Source of the DNA: Canibacter zhoujuaniae
GTDB taxonomy: Bacteria > Actinomycetota > Actinomycetes > Actinomycetales > Microbacteriaceae
Length of the DNA stretch: 64,000 nt
Direction of reading: 5' to 3'
NCBI RefSeq assembly: GCF_011752015.1
Contig: NZ_JAAIKA010000001.1
Coordinates: forward strand, 310,001 to 374,000
Part shown: positions 29,367 through 38,743 of the stretch, piece by piece
Position numbering within the stretch: position 1 is the first letter of the stretch
Layout: every line of letters begins with the position of its first letter
The notes under the pieces: generated by a model
Told to the model about the DNA's origin: nothing
Database searches by the model: none
What the model saw: the letters and a program-made list of their open reading frames with translations, nothing else
Position numbers and translations under genes: made by a program

Positions 29367-29618
29367 TTAAGCAGCGACTACGTTTACAACTTTGCGACCG
29401 CCCTTGGTGCCAAACTCAACGGCTCCAGCTGCGAGAGCAAAGAGAGTGTCGTCGCCACCGCGGCCAACGTTAGCGCCTGGGTGGAACTTGGTGCCGTGCT
29501 GACGCACCAGGATCTCACCTGCGTTTACCTGCTGGCCACCGAAACGCTTTACGCCGAGGTACTGTGGGTTTGAGTCACGGCCGTTACGGGTAGATGCCGC
29601 GCCTTTCTTATGTGCCAT
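29367..29618 (-). CDS. rpmA: 50S ribosomal protein L27
   Basis: An 83-residue ribosomal protein whose N-terminal tail reaches the peptidyl-transferase centre. The family pattern is clear: [28 protein letters not shown], then [23 protein letters not shown]. No extra N-terminal propeptide of the Firmicutes type is present. It follows rplU by 23 bases and shares its transcript, which stops at the hairpin downstream. Confidence 0.98.
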   Translation of the reverse strand: MAHKKGAASTRNGRDSNPQYLGVKRFGGQQVNAGEILVRQHGTKFHPGANVGRGGDDTLFALAAGAVEFGTKGGRKVVNVVAA

Positions 29619-29641
29619 TATGAGCTCCTTAAAAACTAAAC

Positions 29642-29950
29642 TTACTTGATGCCAGTAATCTTCAGACGGGTCAGATCCTGACGGTGACCCTGACGGCGCT
29701 TGTAGCCAGTCTTGTTCTTGTAACGCTGGATCACAATCTTCGGACCGCGCAGATCTTCAACAACCTCAGCAGTCACCTTTACCTTAGCGAGCTTGTCAGC
29801 GTCGGTGGTGATCTTGTCTCCGTCAACCAAAAGCACAGCTGGAAGCTCTACAATGCCCTTTTCATCACCGGCAATGCGGTTGGTGACGATGGTTGAGCCA
29901 ACCTCGACCTTTTCCTGACGGCCGCCGGCGCGCACTACTGCGTAAACCAT
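29642..29950 (-). CDS. rplU: 50S ribosomal protein L21
   Basis: A 102-residue protein that binds 23S rRNA and L20. It begins [19 protein letters not shown], and ends with the signature [25 protein letters not shown]. The ATG at 29950 fits the family and has AGG upstream; frame upstream of this is non-coding leader. It is downstream of rne and upstream of rpmA, in the canonical order. Confidence 0.97.
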   Translation of the reverse strand: MVYAVVRAGGRQEKVEVGSTIVTNRIAGDEKGIVELPAVLLVDGDKITTDADKLAKVKVTAEVVEDLRGPKIVIQRYKNKTGYKRRQGHRQDLTRLKITGIK

Positions 29951-30136
29951 TTGATACCTATTTCTTAATACATGAACCAATCGAATTAAGTCTTCGACGG
30001 CCCTAGAACCAACACCCTTAATACCTACGTATTTTGGGAAACCACTAATCCACCGAATTAACGATAGAACCAAGTGTCAAGTTTAGTCTTAAACCCGACT
30101 TTTGGTCAAACATCGTGCAACGTGTGTCGCACTTAG
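29951..30136 (-). promoter_or_regulatory. Leader region between rne and rplU
   Basis: A 186-base non-coding stretch with a TTGACA hexamer on the minus strand (30080-30075), which would suit a -35 box of an rplU promoter; no convincing -10 at 17 bases was found. No known L21 leader motif was recognised, and nothing else could be assigned. Confidence 0.35.
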
Positions 30137-32455
30137 TTACTCAGCGCTGTCAGCGGGGCGCGACAGACGACGCGAGACGCGGCGCGAGCGTGTGCCGGGC
30201 GCTGGAGGCTCTGGCAGGGCCTCAAAGATGGCATCCAGGGTTGCAAGATCAGCATCTGCTCGCACACTCTTGCGGCTGCTTTTATGCTCTTCGAGTTGCT
30301 GCACATCAGCGACAAGATCGTCGATCAGGTTGTCTGACTTCTCTACGCGCTTTGCCCGACGCTTCTTTTGCACAGGCTGGCTTGTTTCAGTTTGCTTCGC
30401 CTGCTCTTTGCCCTGCCCAGCAGCATCACTGCTCTGTTCTGCAGCAACCGCGTCCGTCTGTGCTTCTGCCTGATCTTGAGCATCACTGGTCTGCGAAATT
30501 GTTGATGCGGCGATTTGCGCAATCATCGTCTTCGCACCCTCGGTGAGGGCGTGTGCCTTTGTTTCTGAGGAATTCTGCGCTGACTTATTGTTACCGTTGC
30601 TGCCGTTACGCCGGCGAGCCTGATTATCCTGTTTTCTGTGCTGCACTGGGTCGTGTTGCACGATAACACCTCGGCCAGCGCAAACCTCACAGGGTTCGCT
30701 AAATGTTTCAAGCAGACCGAGTCCGAGCTTCTTTCGGGTCATCTGCACAAGGCCCAGGGAGGTAACCTCAGCAACCTGGTGTTTTGTGCGATCACGCCCA
30801 AGGCACTCAACTAGACGGCGCAGCACAAGATCACGGTTGGATTCAAGCACCATATCGATAAAGTCGATGACGACAATTCCGCCGATATCTCTAAGTCGCA
30901 ACTGTCGCACAATCTCTTCAGCGGCTTCAAGATTGTTCTTTGTCACCGTCTCTTCGAGATTGCCGCCGGATCCAACGAATTTGCCGGTGTTCACATCGAT
31001 AACAGTCATTGCCTCAGTACGGTCAATAACAAGCGACCCACCCGAGGGCAACCACACCTTACGCTCAAGCGCTTTTTGAATCTGCTCGGTGATCCGGTAT
31101 TTATCGAAAACGTCACGTTCACCGTCGTAGAGTGTTACTCGAGACAGCAGATCTGGCGCGAGTTGCTCAAGATAGCCGGCGATTGTGCTGTGTGTTTCAG
31201 CGCCAGAGATGATGAGCTCTTCGAAGTCTTCGTTGAAGACATCGCGAATAATTTTGATGAGCATATCGGGCTCTGAGTGCAGCACGGCAGGGCCGCCACC
31301 CTTGGCAACACGTGCTTGGATCTCTTCCCACTGCTTAGTGAGATGCTGCACATCGCGGGTTAGCTGTTCTTCTGTCGCACCTTCAGCAGCGGTGCGCACA
31401 ATCACGCCCGATCCGTCTGGCACGATCTCTTTTAGGATCTTCTTTAAGCGTGCGCGTTCGGTATCTGGGAGTTTGCGCGAGATACCGTTCATTGCTCCGC
31501 CTGGCACGTAAACGAGGAAACGACCGGGCAGAGATATTTGACTCGTCAGTCGCGCACCCTTATGCCCTACCGGATCCTTAGTAACCTGCACTAGGACGGT
31601 ATCGCCGGGGTTGAGCACTTTCTCAATTTTGCGTGAGTTGTTGCTGCCACTGTAGTCAGACCAATCAACCTCGCCAGAGTAGAGCACAGCATTACGCCCA
31701 CGGCCGATATCGACGAAAGCAGCCTCCATGCTCGGAAGCACATTCTGCACGCGACCGAGGTATACGTTTCCGATTATTGACGCTTCGCTCGAGCGTGCAA
31801 CATAGTGCTCAACTAGAACTTTGTCCTCTAGCACGCCAATTTGAATACGATCCTGTTTTGTGTTGACGACCATTCGCCTGTCAACTGCTTCACGGCGCGC
31901 TAAAAATTCAGATTCGGTAACCACCAAACGGCGCCGACCCTGGTCGCGGTTTTCACGACGGCGCTGCTTCTTTGCCTCTAGGCGGGTTGAGCCCTTAACC
32001 TTTTGGGGCTCACTGACCTGTGTTTTCTCTTCGTTACGCTGGTCACGTGCGTCACCTCTGCGGTGCTTGCGACGATTACCGGTCTCGCTCTCTTCATCGT
32101 CGGCAGCCTGACTGTCTCCGCGATTACGGCTGCGCTCCTCATTACGCTCAAATTTCTTCTGCTCAAAATCTGCGTCCTGCGTTTTGGTCAGAATAGATCC
32201 GAGCACATCATCCAGCTTGCGGAAGCCAGAGCGTCTCGGCCGCGGTGGCACCGGCGGCACATCTGGTGCCACAAACAGCAGTCGTTTTGTCGCAGAAAAC
32301 TTTTCTGCCGCGCTCATTTCTGCAAGTGGTAAATGGATCGGCTGCCCAAAGGCGTCAGTTGTTGGAACTGAAGTATTTTCTAAGCTCTCGCTCTTGACTT
32401 CAGTATCTAACTGCGAGTTAGTTGTTTCGGTTTCTTGTTCTGTTTTATTCACCAC
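30137..32455 (-). CDS. rne: Ribonuclease E/G
   Basis: The main endoribonuclease for RNA decay and rRNA/tRNA processing. About 772 residues if started at the GTG at 32455, which has GAGGAG upstream; a longer frame exists but adds unlikely residues. A disordered charged N-terminal region (about 200 residues, rich in Arg/Glu) precedes the catalytic core, as in actinobacterial RNase E. The S1 domain holds GNVYLGRVQNVLPSMEAAFVDIGRGRNAVLYSGEVDW. The DNase-I-like part has VIDVNTGKFVGSGG and VIDFIDMV, where the catalytic Asp residues lie. The Zn-link cysteines are in EPCEVCAGRG. The C-terminal tail, rich in Gln, Ala and Lys, is probably a degradosome scaffold. Confidence 0.95.
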   Translation of the reverse strand: MVNKTEQETETTNSQLDTEVKSESLENTSVPTTDAFGQPIHLPLAEMSAAEKFSATKRLLFVAPDVPPVPPRPRRSGFRKLDDVLGSILTKTQDADFEQKKFERNEERSRNRGDSQAADDEESETGNRRKHRRGDARDQRNEEKTQVSEPQKVKGSTRLEAKKQRRRENRDQGRRRLVVTESEFLARREAVDRRMVVNTKQDRIQIGVLEDKVLVEHYVARSSEASIIGNVYLGRVQNVLPSMEAAFVDIGRGRNAVLYSGEVDWSDYSGSNNSRKIEKVLNPGDTVLVQVTKDPVGHKGARLTSQISLPGRFLVYVPGGAMNGISRKLPDTERARLKKILKEIVPDGSGVIVRTAAEGATEEQLTRDVQHLTKQWEEIQARVAKGGGPAVLHSEPDMLIKIIRDVFNEDFEELIISGAETHSTIAGYLEQLAPDLLSRVTLYDGERDVFDKYRITEQIQKALERKVWLPSGGSLVIDRTEAMTVIDVNTGKFVGSGGNLEETVTKNNLEAAEEIVRQLRLRDIGGIVVIDFIDMVLESNRDLVLRRLVECLGRDRTKHQVAEVTSLGLVQMTRKKLGLGLLETFSEPCEVCAGRGVIVQHDPVQHRKQDNQARRRNGSNGNNKSAQNSSETKAHALTEGAKTMIAQIAASTISQTSDAQDQAEAQTDAVAAEQSSDAAGQGKEQAKQTETSQPVQKKRRAKRVEKSDNLIDDLVADVQQLEEHKSSRKSVRADADLATLDAIFEALPEPPAPGTRSRRVSRRLSRPADSAE

Positions 32456-32653
32456 GTGGGTGCACTCCTCATACGGCTGAAATTTCTTCAGCGCACTTAA
32501 ATCTTTGCCGGCGGCGCCTCTGCCCCACTTACTCAGTGTGAGAAACGGCCGCACTGTAGCAATTAGTAGATCACAGTAGATCAAAAATCTTACGGATTCA
32601 CGCAAGTAGCGCAAGACCTGAAATCTATTATTGCACCTACTTAAGCCTTCTTT

Positions 32654-33268
32654 ATGAAAATCATCAATAAACTTAAAATTATGAACCAGTTTCCGGCAAC
32701 TCGCGAACGTGTCCGCACCCTTGCGGTTTTCAATATTATTGCTGGCGCAGTAGGTCTTTTCGCAGCATTTGAGCTGGCTACTGAATACATCAAGAAACTA
32801 AAAAATCCTGAATATGTGACCAACTGTGATCTGTCAATTTTGGTGACCTGTGGCCCAAATATGGAGTCATGGCAGGGCTCAGTTTTTGGTTTCTCAAATA
32901 CTATTCTCGGGCTGATGATGTTTACAGCACCCATTTTTGTTGGTGCGGCTCTTTTAGCTGGCGCCCGCTTTAACCGGTTTTTCTGGCTGCTCTACCTTGC
33001 CGGCCTCACATTTGGCATTGGCTTTGTTTTCTGGCTCAGCTTTCAGTCTATTTTCATCATCGGCACTCTCTGCCCGTGGTGCATGGTGGTCTGGACCGCA
33101 ACTATTCCGCTGTTCTGGATAAATCTCAGCTTCGCTTTAAAGCATGGAGTTTTTGGCAGAAAACTACCGGGACTAGCTTCCTGGTCGTGGGTTGCGATTC
33201 TTGCAAGCTACCTGCTTATTGCGGTGATGGCGCAAGCAAATCTAAATTGGATCGGCCAAATTTTTTAA
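32654..33268 (+). CDS. Vitamin K epoxide reductase (VKOR) family protein
   Basis: A membrane thiol oxidase of 204 residues that in actinobacteria passes electrons from DsbA-like partners to quinone for making disulfides outside the cell. The loop cysteines Cys58 and Cys66 (NCDLSILVTCGP) relay electrons to the CPWC pair (Cys140, Cys143). A Ser-Ile-Phe/Gly-Ser quinone-proximal pattern and four or five helices are also present. No thioredoxin-like DsbA domain is fused and none is encoded nearby. No clear ribosome-binding site; a TATTAT at 32626-32631 could be the -10 box. The 3' end overlaps coaE by 27 bases on the other strand. Confidence 0.9.
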   Translation: MKIINKLKIMNQFPATRERVRTLAVFNIIAGAVGLFAAFELATEYIKKLKNPEYVTNCDLSILVTCGPNMESWQGSVFGFSNTILGLMMFTAPIFVGAALLAGARFNRFFWLLYLAGLTFGIGFVFWLSFQSIFIIGTLCPWCMVVWTATIPLFWINLSFALKHGVFGRKLPGLASWSWVAILASYLLIAVMAQANLNWIGQIF

Positions 33269-33853
33269 CTCTGCAAACACTCTAGCCACCTGCGCTGCAG
33301 TTTCTTCCTGTGTCACATCTGTTTGGATCACCCAGTCTGCGACAGCGAGACGCTCAGCTTCACTCGCCTGCGCGTCGATCCTGCGCTGCGCATCTGCAAC
33401 GCTCATACCGCGGTTTTCTACCAGGCGAGAAAGCCGCACTCGCGGATCCGCACTGAGAATGATGTTACCAGCATAGTTCCCCGCTAATTGCGCTTCAACG
33501 AGCAGCGGCACCTGATACACGATTATTGCGTTCGGATCGTTTTTCTCAATCGCTTTGAAGCGTTCTCTGCCTAAACGCTGCACCTCGGGGTGCACAATTG
33601 CTTCAAGCTGTTTTAACTTTTTATCTGATGCAAAAACGATCTGCCCGAGGGCAGCGCGGTCTAACGATCCGTCGGGTAAAAGCAGATCGTCTCCAAACGC
33701 TTTGGCAATATTAGCTAACGCACGGGAGCCGGGGGCGACAGCCTCTCGTGCGAGTTCATCTGCATCAACACTGTATGCGCCGAGCTTAGTAAACATGTCA
33801 GCGACGGTGCTTTTTCCAGCGCCGATACCCCCGCTTAATGCAAATACAACCAT
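33242..33853 (-). CDS. coaE: Dephospho-CoA kinase
   Basis: Last step of coenzyme A synthesis, phosphorylating the ribose 3' hydroxyl of dephospho-CoA. The 203-residue protein has P-loop FALSGGIGAGKSTVADMF, the CoA-domain signature SVDADELAREAV, and DRAALGQIVFA with YQVPLLVEAQL. It is short, without the fused C-terminal domain found in mycobacterial CoaE. The ATG at 33853 begins the protein right at the P-loop strand; an upstream ATG would add 13 unconserved residues. It lies downstream of the rpsA terminator, in an order (rpsA-coaE) usual for actinobacteria. Confidence 0.94.
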   Translation of the reverse strand: MVVFALSGGIGAGKSTVADMFTKLGAYSVDADELAREAVAPGSRALANIAKAFGDDLLLPDGSLDRAALGQIVFASDKKLKQLEAIVHPEVQRLGRERFKAIEKNDPNAIIVYQVPLLVEAQLAGNYAGNIILSADPRVRLSRLVENRGMSVADAQRRIDAQASEAERLAVADWVIQTDVTQEETAAQVARVFAELKNLADPI

Positions 33854-33876
33854 AGTTTCTAGATTACTTGTAATAG

Positions 33877-33910
33877 AAAACCCCGCGACCAAAATTCATT
33901 AGTCGCGGGG
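33877..33910 (-). terminator. Intrinsic terminator downstream of rpsA
   Basis: CCCCGCGAC and GTCGCGGGG (33910-33902 with 33889-33881 read on the minus strand) form a nine-pair GC-rich stem with a 12-base loop, followed by TTTTC. It lies 24 bases past the rpsA stop and separates it from coaE. Confidence 0.9.
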
Positions 33911-33933
33911 AAATCTACTTACAGCTTAGGGAA

Positions 33934-35388
33934 TTAGTTACCCTCTAGCTGCTCTTTAAGCGCTGCGAGTGCTTCGTCGTCAGCGAGAGTGCCTGCTGCG
34001 TCGGTGTCTGAAGTAAATTCAGCAGCCGGTGCGGCATCTCCTGCAGGTGCGACGTTTGCCTCAAGCTCATTAGCGGCAGCAACCTGTGCCTTGTGAGCTT
34101 CCCAACGTGCCTGTGCAGCAGCGTACTCCTGCTCCCAAGCCTCGCGCTCTGCCTCGAAGCCTTCCTTCCACTCCTGGGTCTCAGGGTCGAAGCCTTCTGG
34201 GTACTTGTATTCACCGTTCTCGTCGTATTCAGTGGTCATACCGTAGAGAGCTGGATCAAACTCGGTGCCCTCTGGGTCAACACCCTCGTTTGCCTGCTTC
34301 AGGCTGAGTGAGATACGGCGACGGTCAAGGTCGATGTCGATGATCTTAACGAATGCCTCTTGACCCACTGACACAACCTGCTCTGCCAGCTCAACGTGAG
34401 CAGCTGAGAGCTCTGAGATGTGCACGAGACCTTCGATGCCGTCGGCGACGCGTACGAATGCGCCGAATGGCACAAGCTTTGTAACCTTGCCCGGTGTGAT
34501 CTGACCGATTGCGTGGGTGCGTGCAAACACCTGCCATGGATCTTCCTGAGTTGCCTTCAGTGAGAGAGATACGCGCTCACGATCCATCTCTACTGAAAGA
34601 ACTTCAACAGTAACTTCCTGGCCAACTTCAACTACCTCTGAAGCGTGCTCAATGTGCTTCCAGCTGAGCTCTGAAACGTGCACGAGGCCGTCTACACCAC
34701 CGAGGTCAACGAATGCACCGAAGTTGACGATAGATGAGATAACACCCTTGCGCACCTGACCTGGCTTGAGCTCCTGCAGGAATGATGAACGGCTTGCTGA
34801 CTGTGTCTCTTCAAGCAGAGCACGACGTGACAGCACAACATTGTTGCGGTTCTTATCGAGTTCCAGAATCTTCGCTTCGATCTCCTGCCCGAGGTACGGG
34901 GTGAGGTCGCGCACACGACGAAGTTCGATCAGTGAAGCTGGGAGGAAGCCGCGCAGACCGATGTCTACAATCAGACCACCCTTAACAACTTCAATTACGG
35001 TGCCGGTAACAACACCGTCAACTTCCTTAATGCCTTCCACATCGCCCCATGCGCGCTCGTACTGTGCGCGCTTCTTTGAAAGGAGCAGGCGGCCTTCTTT
35101 GTCTTCCTTCTGGAGAACGAGTGCCTCAACGGTGTCGCCTACTTCGACGACCTCGCTCGGATCAACATCGTGCTTGATAGAAAGCTCACGTGAAGGGATT
35201 ACACCCTCGGTCTTATAGCCAACGTCGAGGAGCACCTCGTCGTGGTCGATCTTAACAACGGTGCCTTCGATCATGTCACCGTCGTTAAAATGCTTCAGTG
35301 TCTGCTCGACGGCGGCGAGGAAATCCTCTGCAGAGCCGATATCGTTCACGGCTACCTGGTTGCTCGCCTTGGTCGTCTTGCTGGTCAT
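33934..35388 (-). CDS. rpsA: 30S ribosomal protein S1
   Basis: Binds mRNA on the 30S subunit. The 484-residue protein has four S1 repeats, as usual in actinobacteria: GDMIEGTVVKIDHDEVLLDVGYKTEG (about 37-62), EVDGVVTGTVIEVVKGGLIVDIGLRGFLP (about 121-150), VRKGVISSIVNFGAFVDLGGVDGLVHVSEL, and ITPGKVTKLVPFGAFVRVADGIEGLVHISEL. The C-terminal tail is acidic and Ala-rich. Single-gene transcript ending at the strong terminator; 95 bases separate it from the MMPL transporter upstream. Whether it is fully essential for translation initiation here cannot be judged, given that leaderless messages seem common. Confidence 0.97.
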   Translation of the reverse strand: MTSKTTKASNQVAVNDIGSAEDFLAAVEQTLKHFNDGDMIEGTVVKIDHDEVLLDVGYKTEGVIPSRELSIKHDVDPSEVVEVGDTVEALVLQKEDKEGRLLLSKKRAQYERAWGDVEGIKEVDGVVTGTVIEVVKGGLIVDIGLRGFLPASLIELRRVRDLTPYLGQEIEAKILELDKNRNNVVLSRRALLEETQSASRSSFLQELKPGQVRKGVISSIVNFGAFVDLGGVDGLVHVSELSWKHIEHASEVVEVGQEVTVEVLSVEMDRERVSLSLKATQEDPWQVFARTHAIGQITPGKVTKLVPFGAFVRVADGIEGLVHISELSAAHVELAEQVVSVGQEAFVKIIDIDLDRRRISLSLKQANEGVDPEGTEFDPALYGMTTEYDENGEYKYPEGFDPETQEWKEGFEAEREAWEQEYAAAQARWEAHKAQVAAANELEANVAPAGDAAPAAEFTSDTDAAGTLADDEALAALKEQLEGN

Positions 35389-35482
35389 GTAATTATTCTC
35401 CAGAATGGATACAAATCGGGTTCTAGGCGCGGACTGCGATTAGAACTAATGGACATAGTTAAACTGCCACAAACGTGACGGT

Positions 35483-38044
35483 TCAGTTTACCGCACTTTT
35501 ATGCGTATTTTCAAGCATTTGCGCGTCTGTGTGTTGGCGGTTTAAGGTTTCGCCCTCAACGTCAAGATTTGGGAGCAACCTATCCAGCCACTTCGGCAAC
35601 CACCAGGCTTTACTACCGACAAGGTGCACCAGTGCTGGCATCAGAACGAGTCGCACCACAAAGGCGTCGACAAGAACTCCGAATGCGAGGCCGAAACCAA
35701 CGGCACGGATCATGGTTGTGGCACTGAAGATAAACCCGCCAAAAACACTCATCATAATCAGAGCTGCGGCGATCACAACCGAGCGTCCCAGACGCAAACC
35801 CTTCTGCACAGCAAGCCTTGCGGGTGTGCCGTGCACATAGGCTTCGCGCATACCGCTAGCGATAAAGAGCTGGTAATCCATCGCCAAACCAAACAGGATA
35901 CCGATCACAATGATTGGCAGGAAGGCGATAATCGCACTTGGGTGATCCACCGCAAATACCTGAGCGAGAAAACCCTTCTGATAAATCGCGGTCATCGCGC
36001 CGAGGGTTGCAAGCAAAGAAAGCACGAAGCCTGCTGTGGCTATCAGCGGCACCAGAATCGAACGGAACACCAGAATCAGCACAATCAGCGAGAATCCGAC
36101 AACCAGCGCAAGATATACGGGGAGCGCCGCCTGCAATTTATTGGATACGTCAATAGCAGCAGAGGCGTTGCCTGCAACACCGTATCCCTCATCACGCAGT
36201 TCTGACACGAGCGCACGGGTCGTATCTGCGTCTTGATCTCCCGAAGGCAACACTTGGAAGGCGTATGTGCCGGTCTTTATGTTATTAGCGATTGGGGCAA
36301 CAGCAACAACCGCGTCGTGATCAGCCAGCTTTCCGGCAGTCTCAGCCTGATTCTTCAGCACAATTGCTTCAGCATCAGCAAAATCACTCTCGTTCAAAGG
36401 TTTGTGATTTGCAACAACAATAAGCGGCGCGTTTGCACCCTCACCAAACTCCTCAGCGATTGCAACATACGCCTTGTGCTGTGTGGTTTCTGCCGGCTCT
36501 GAAATTCCGGTTGGCAGCCCCAGCTTCATACCAAGCGCAGGTAACCCGATGAGCCCAAGCCCAACCACCGGCAGTAGCACCGAGGCGATTGCCCGGCCGC
36601 GAGACATCTCCCGCACCGGCTTTTCATCCCGGAACTGGCCCGCGGCAGCCTTGCGACGATCGGCACGACTAATAACACGCATTCCGATTAAACCGAGCAA
36701 CGCTGGGGTGAGGGTGATTGAAACAAGCACCGCAATAGCGACACAGCCCGCTGCAACATAGCCCATCAGGCCGAGGAACGGAATTCCGGTGGTGCCCAAA
36801 GCTAGGAGGGCGATAATAACCGTAATACCGGCAAAAACTACTGCGTTACCGCTGGTTCCATTCGCCAATCCGATCGATTCCAAAAGCGGCACACGCTGTG
36901 CAAGCTGCTTGCGATGACGGTTAATAATGAAAAGTGAGTAGTCAATACCAACTGCAAGCCCAAGCATGATGCCCAGCACGGGGGTCACCGACATCATCTC
37001 GATGCTTCCTGAGAGCGACAGCGAGGCGGTTACACCAACGCCGACACCAACGATCGCGCTGAGCACTGGGATAACAGCCGGCAGCACCGCACGCATCAGC
37101 ACAAGCAGCACAATAATCGCTACCGCAAGACCAACTATTTCACCAACACCGATAAGTTCTGGCACTGTCTGGGCCAGCTGTTGGCTGAAGTGCACGTCTA
37201 CCCCATCGGGCACACCGTTTTCAAAAGCTGAAACAATGCCGTCCCGCTCAGTGTCTAACAGTTCATAGAACTGTTTCTCAAGCACAACGTTGACAAGCGC
37301 GGTGGTGCCACTGTCTGAAATAACCCGCGCGTCTGCGGCATAGTCAAGCAACTGCTTACCGAGTGTAAGTTTCTCTTCTGCGGCTTGAAGCTCTGCTTTC
37401 CGTGCCTCTAGCTCTGCTCTAGAACTATTAAGCTGCTCTTCTCCTGCTTTCAGCTGTTCTTCTGCGGCCTCAAGCTGTGCAGTTTGTGCGGCTATCTGCG
37501 GATTTGCTTGCGGATCGATACCAGCTGCCTGCAGTTGCGCGATGGCTCCTTCAAGCTGGCTGCGACCGGCGGCCGCCTGGTCACGACCAGCCTTTAGCTC
37601 AGTCTCAGCTGCAGTAAGCTGCTGCTCTCCGGCATTCAACTGTGTGCGGCCATCCGCAATCTGCGCTTCGCCTGCGGTCACCTGCTCTCGCTGCTGCATG
37701 AGATCAGCCTCGGTAGCGAAGGGATCAACCACGCGGTCAACACCTGGTAAATCAGAAACTTCACTGAAAAGAGCGGCAAGATCCGCCCGCTGATCGGCTG
37801 TAAATTCGCTCTTCGCCTTGAGCACAACAACTGCTGAACCACCGGCAGCTTCAGGGATCTCAGCAGCGATCTGATCCGCAACCTTCTCAGTTTCTGTTTC
37901 CGGAATGTTTACCGCATTCGTGAGAGTGCCAGAAAAGGCGAAGAAAGACCCAACGCCGGCAGCCAACACGACCGTCCAAATAAGAATGACAGCCCATGCT
38001 TTTTGTGCTGCAAACCGACCGAGTTTGTAAAGAAATTTAGCCAT
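35483..38044 (-). CDS. MMPL/RND-type lipid or drug exporter
   Basis: An 853-residue RND-superfamily membrane protein of the MMPL group, with two six-helix halves. The first helix (residues 15-35) is followed by a large extracytoplasmic region whose residues about 110-225 form an unusually long Ala/Gln/Glu heptad-like coiled coil (repeats of the type LQAAEEKL and QLEAAEEQLKAGEEQL). VGIDYSLFIINRHR in the first half and GLAMDYQLFIASGMREAY in the second are the Asp-Tyr pairs that carry protons. It is 18 bases downstream of a TetR gene on the same strand, which probably controls it. The substrate is unknown; MMPL proteins export lipids or drugs. Confidence 0.9.
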   Translation of the reverse strand: MAKFLYKLGRFAAQKAWAVILIWTVVLAAGVGSFFAFSGTLTNAVNIPETETEKVADQIAAEIPEAAGGSAVVVLKAKSEFTADQRADLAALFSEVSDLPGVDRVVDPFATEADLMQQREQVTAGEAQIADGRTQLNAGEQQLTAAETELKAGRDQAAAGRSQLEGAIAQLQAAGIDPQANPQIAAQTAQLEAAEEQLKAGEEQLNSSRAELEARKAELQAAEEKLTLGKQLLDYAADARVISDSGTTALVNVVLEKQFYELLDTERDGIVSAFENGVPDGVDVHFSQQLAQTVPELIGVGEIVGLAVAIIVLLVLMRAVLPAVIPVLSAIVGVGVGVTASLSLSGSIEMMSVTPVLGIMLGLAVGIDYSLFIINRHRKQLAQRVPLLESIGLANGTSGNAVVFAGITVIIALLALGTTGIPFLGLMGYVAAGCVAIAVLVSITLTPALLGLIGMRVISRADRRKAAAGQFRDEKPVREMSRGRAIASVLLPVVGLGLIGLPALGMKLGLPTGISEPAETTQHKAYVAIAEEFGEGANAPLIVVANHKPLNESDFADAEAIVLKNQAETAGKLADHDAVVAVAPIANNIKTGTYAFQVLPSGDQDADTTRALVSELRDEGYGVAGNASAAIDVSNKLQAALPVYLALVVGFSLIVLILVFRSILVPLIATAGFVLSLLATLGAMTAIYQKGFLAQVFAVDHPSAIIAFLPIIVIGILFGLAMDYQLFIASGMREAYVHGTPARLAVQKGLRLGRSVVIAAALIMMSVFGGFIFSATTMIRAVGFGLAFGVLVDAFVVRLVLMPALVHLVGSKAWWLPKWLDRLLPNLDVEGETLNRQHTDAQMLENTHKSAVN

Positions 38045-38062
38045 TAGTCCTACTTTATTTAC

Positions 38063-38701
38063 CTAAAACGATTTGCGCGCAAAGGCACCACGCAAAAGAT
38101 CAATTGCGACCGAGATCAGCTCTTGCCAATGAGCATCAGCTTCTGGTGAATCTCGGAAATTTGCAAGCCACAACAGTGCAGATTCAGCAAGATAGACATG
38201 CAGAGTAGCGGCAAAAAAGATCACTTCCAGTCGTTTGCTGGGAGAAACAACCTGGAATTTTTGATGCACTGCCTCCTGCACGAGCAACCGCACTGAGTCA
38301 GCAAACATTGCATTGCTCTGCCTATCAGAGCCCTCACGCCAGTCGAGCATCTGCGCCAGGGTCACCAGCAGATTCTGCAGTTTAGAGCTGCGCAGCAGTG
38401 CTTCAAGATCGGTAATTGCTTCAGAGTAGCTAGCGTAGGGCGTCGGATCTGATTCGCCGCGCGACTGCAAAAACGACGCTGTAAATTCACGCACATGCTC
38501 TAAGGCAACCGCAACTTTTACATCATCGAGTGAGGCGAAGTGATTAAATACGGTTCGTCGCGAGACACCCGCCGCCGAAGCCAATTCAGTAGCGGAGAAT
38601 GCGTTGTTATCTGCGCGCATCAAACGATTAGCTGCGGCAACAATTAATAGCGCAGCATCAGTTTTTGATTTCGGCACACCGAGTGGTGACAACGATTCCA
38701 T
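38063..38701 (-). CDS. TetR/AcrR family transcriptional regulator
   Basis: A 212-residue regulator with an N-terminal helix-turn-helix (ATELASAAGVSRRTVFNHFASLDDVKVAVA, about residues 39-68) and a ligand-binding domain typical of the TetR family. The gene precedes the MMPL exporter by 18 bases, so a regulator-exporter operon is likely. A palindrome TGCACT-C-AGTGCA at 38723-38735 between this gene and the divergent lipoprotein gene is a candidate operator. Likely ligand: a lipid or drug handled by the exporter. Confidence 0.9.
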   Translation of the reverse strand: MESLSPLGVPKSKTDAALLIVAAANRLMRADNNAFSATELASAAGVSRRTVFNHFASLDDVKVAVALEHVREFTASFLQSRGESDPTPYASYSEAITDLEALLRSSKLQNLLVTLAQMLDWREGSDRQSNAMFADSVRLLVQEAVHQKFQVVSPSKRLEVIFFAATLHVYLAESALLWLANFRDSPEADAHWQELISVAIDLLRGAFARKSF

Positions 38702-38722
38702 ACATCCAGTGTAATCCTCAAA

Positions 38723-38735
38723 TGCACTCAGTGCA
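38723..38735. promoter_or_regulatory. Candidate TetR operator
   Basis: A 13-base palindrome, TGCACTCAGTGCA, with only the central base unpaired, in the 42-base gap between the divergent TetR gene and the cutinase-like lipoprotein gene. It is in the right place to control both. It overlaps no known motif, and the regulator's specificity is inferred. Confidence 0.5.
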
Positions 38736-38743
38736 AGGAGGAA

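Noticed and set aside
32570-32600. Direct repeat AGTAGATCA twice upstream of rne and VKOR
   Set aside because: Two nine-base copies ten bases apart in AT-rich sequence are too short to call as a site without further support.
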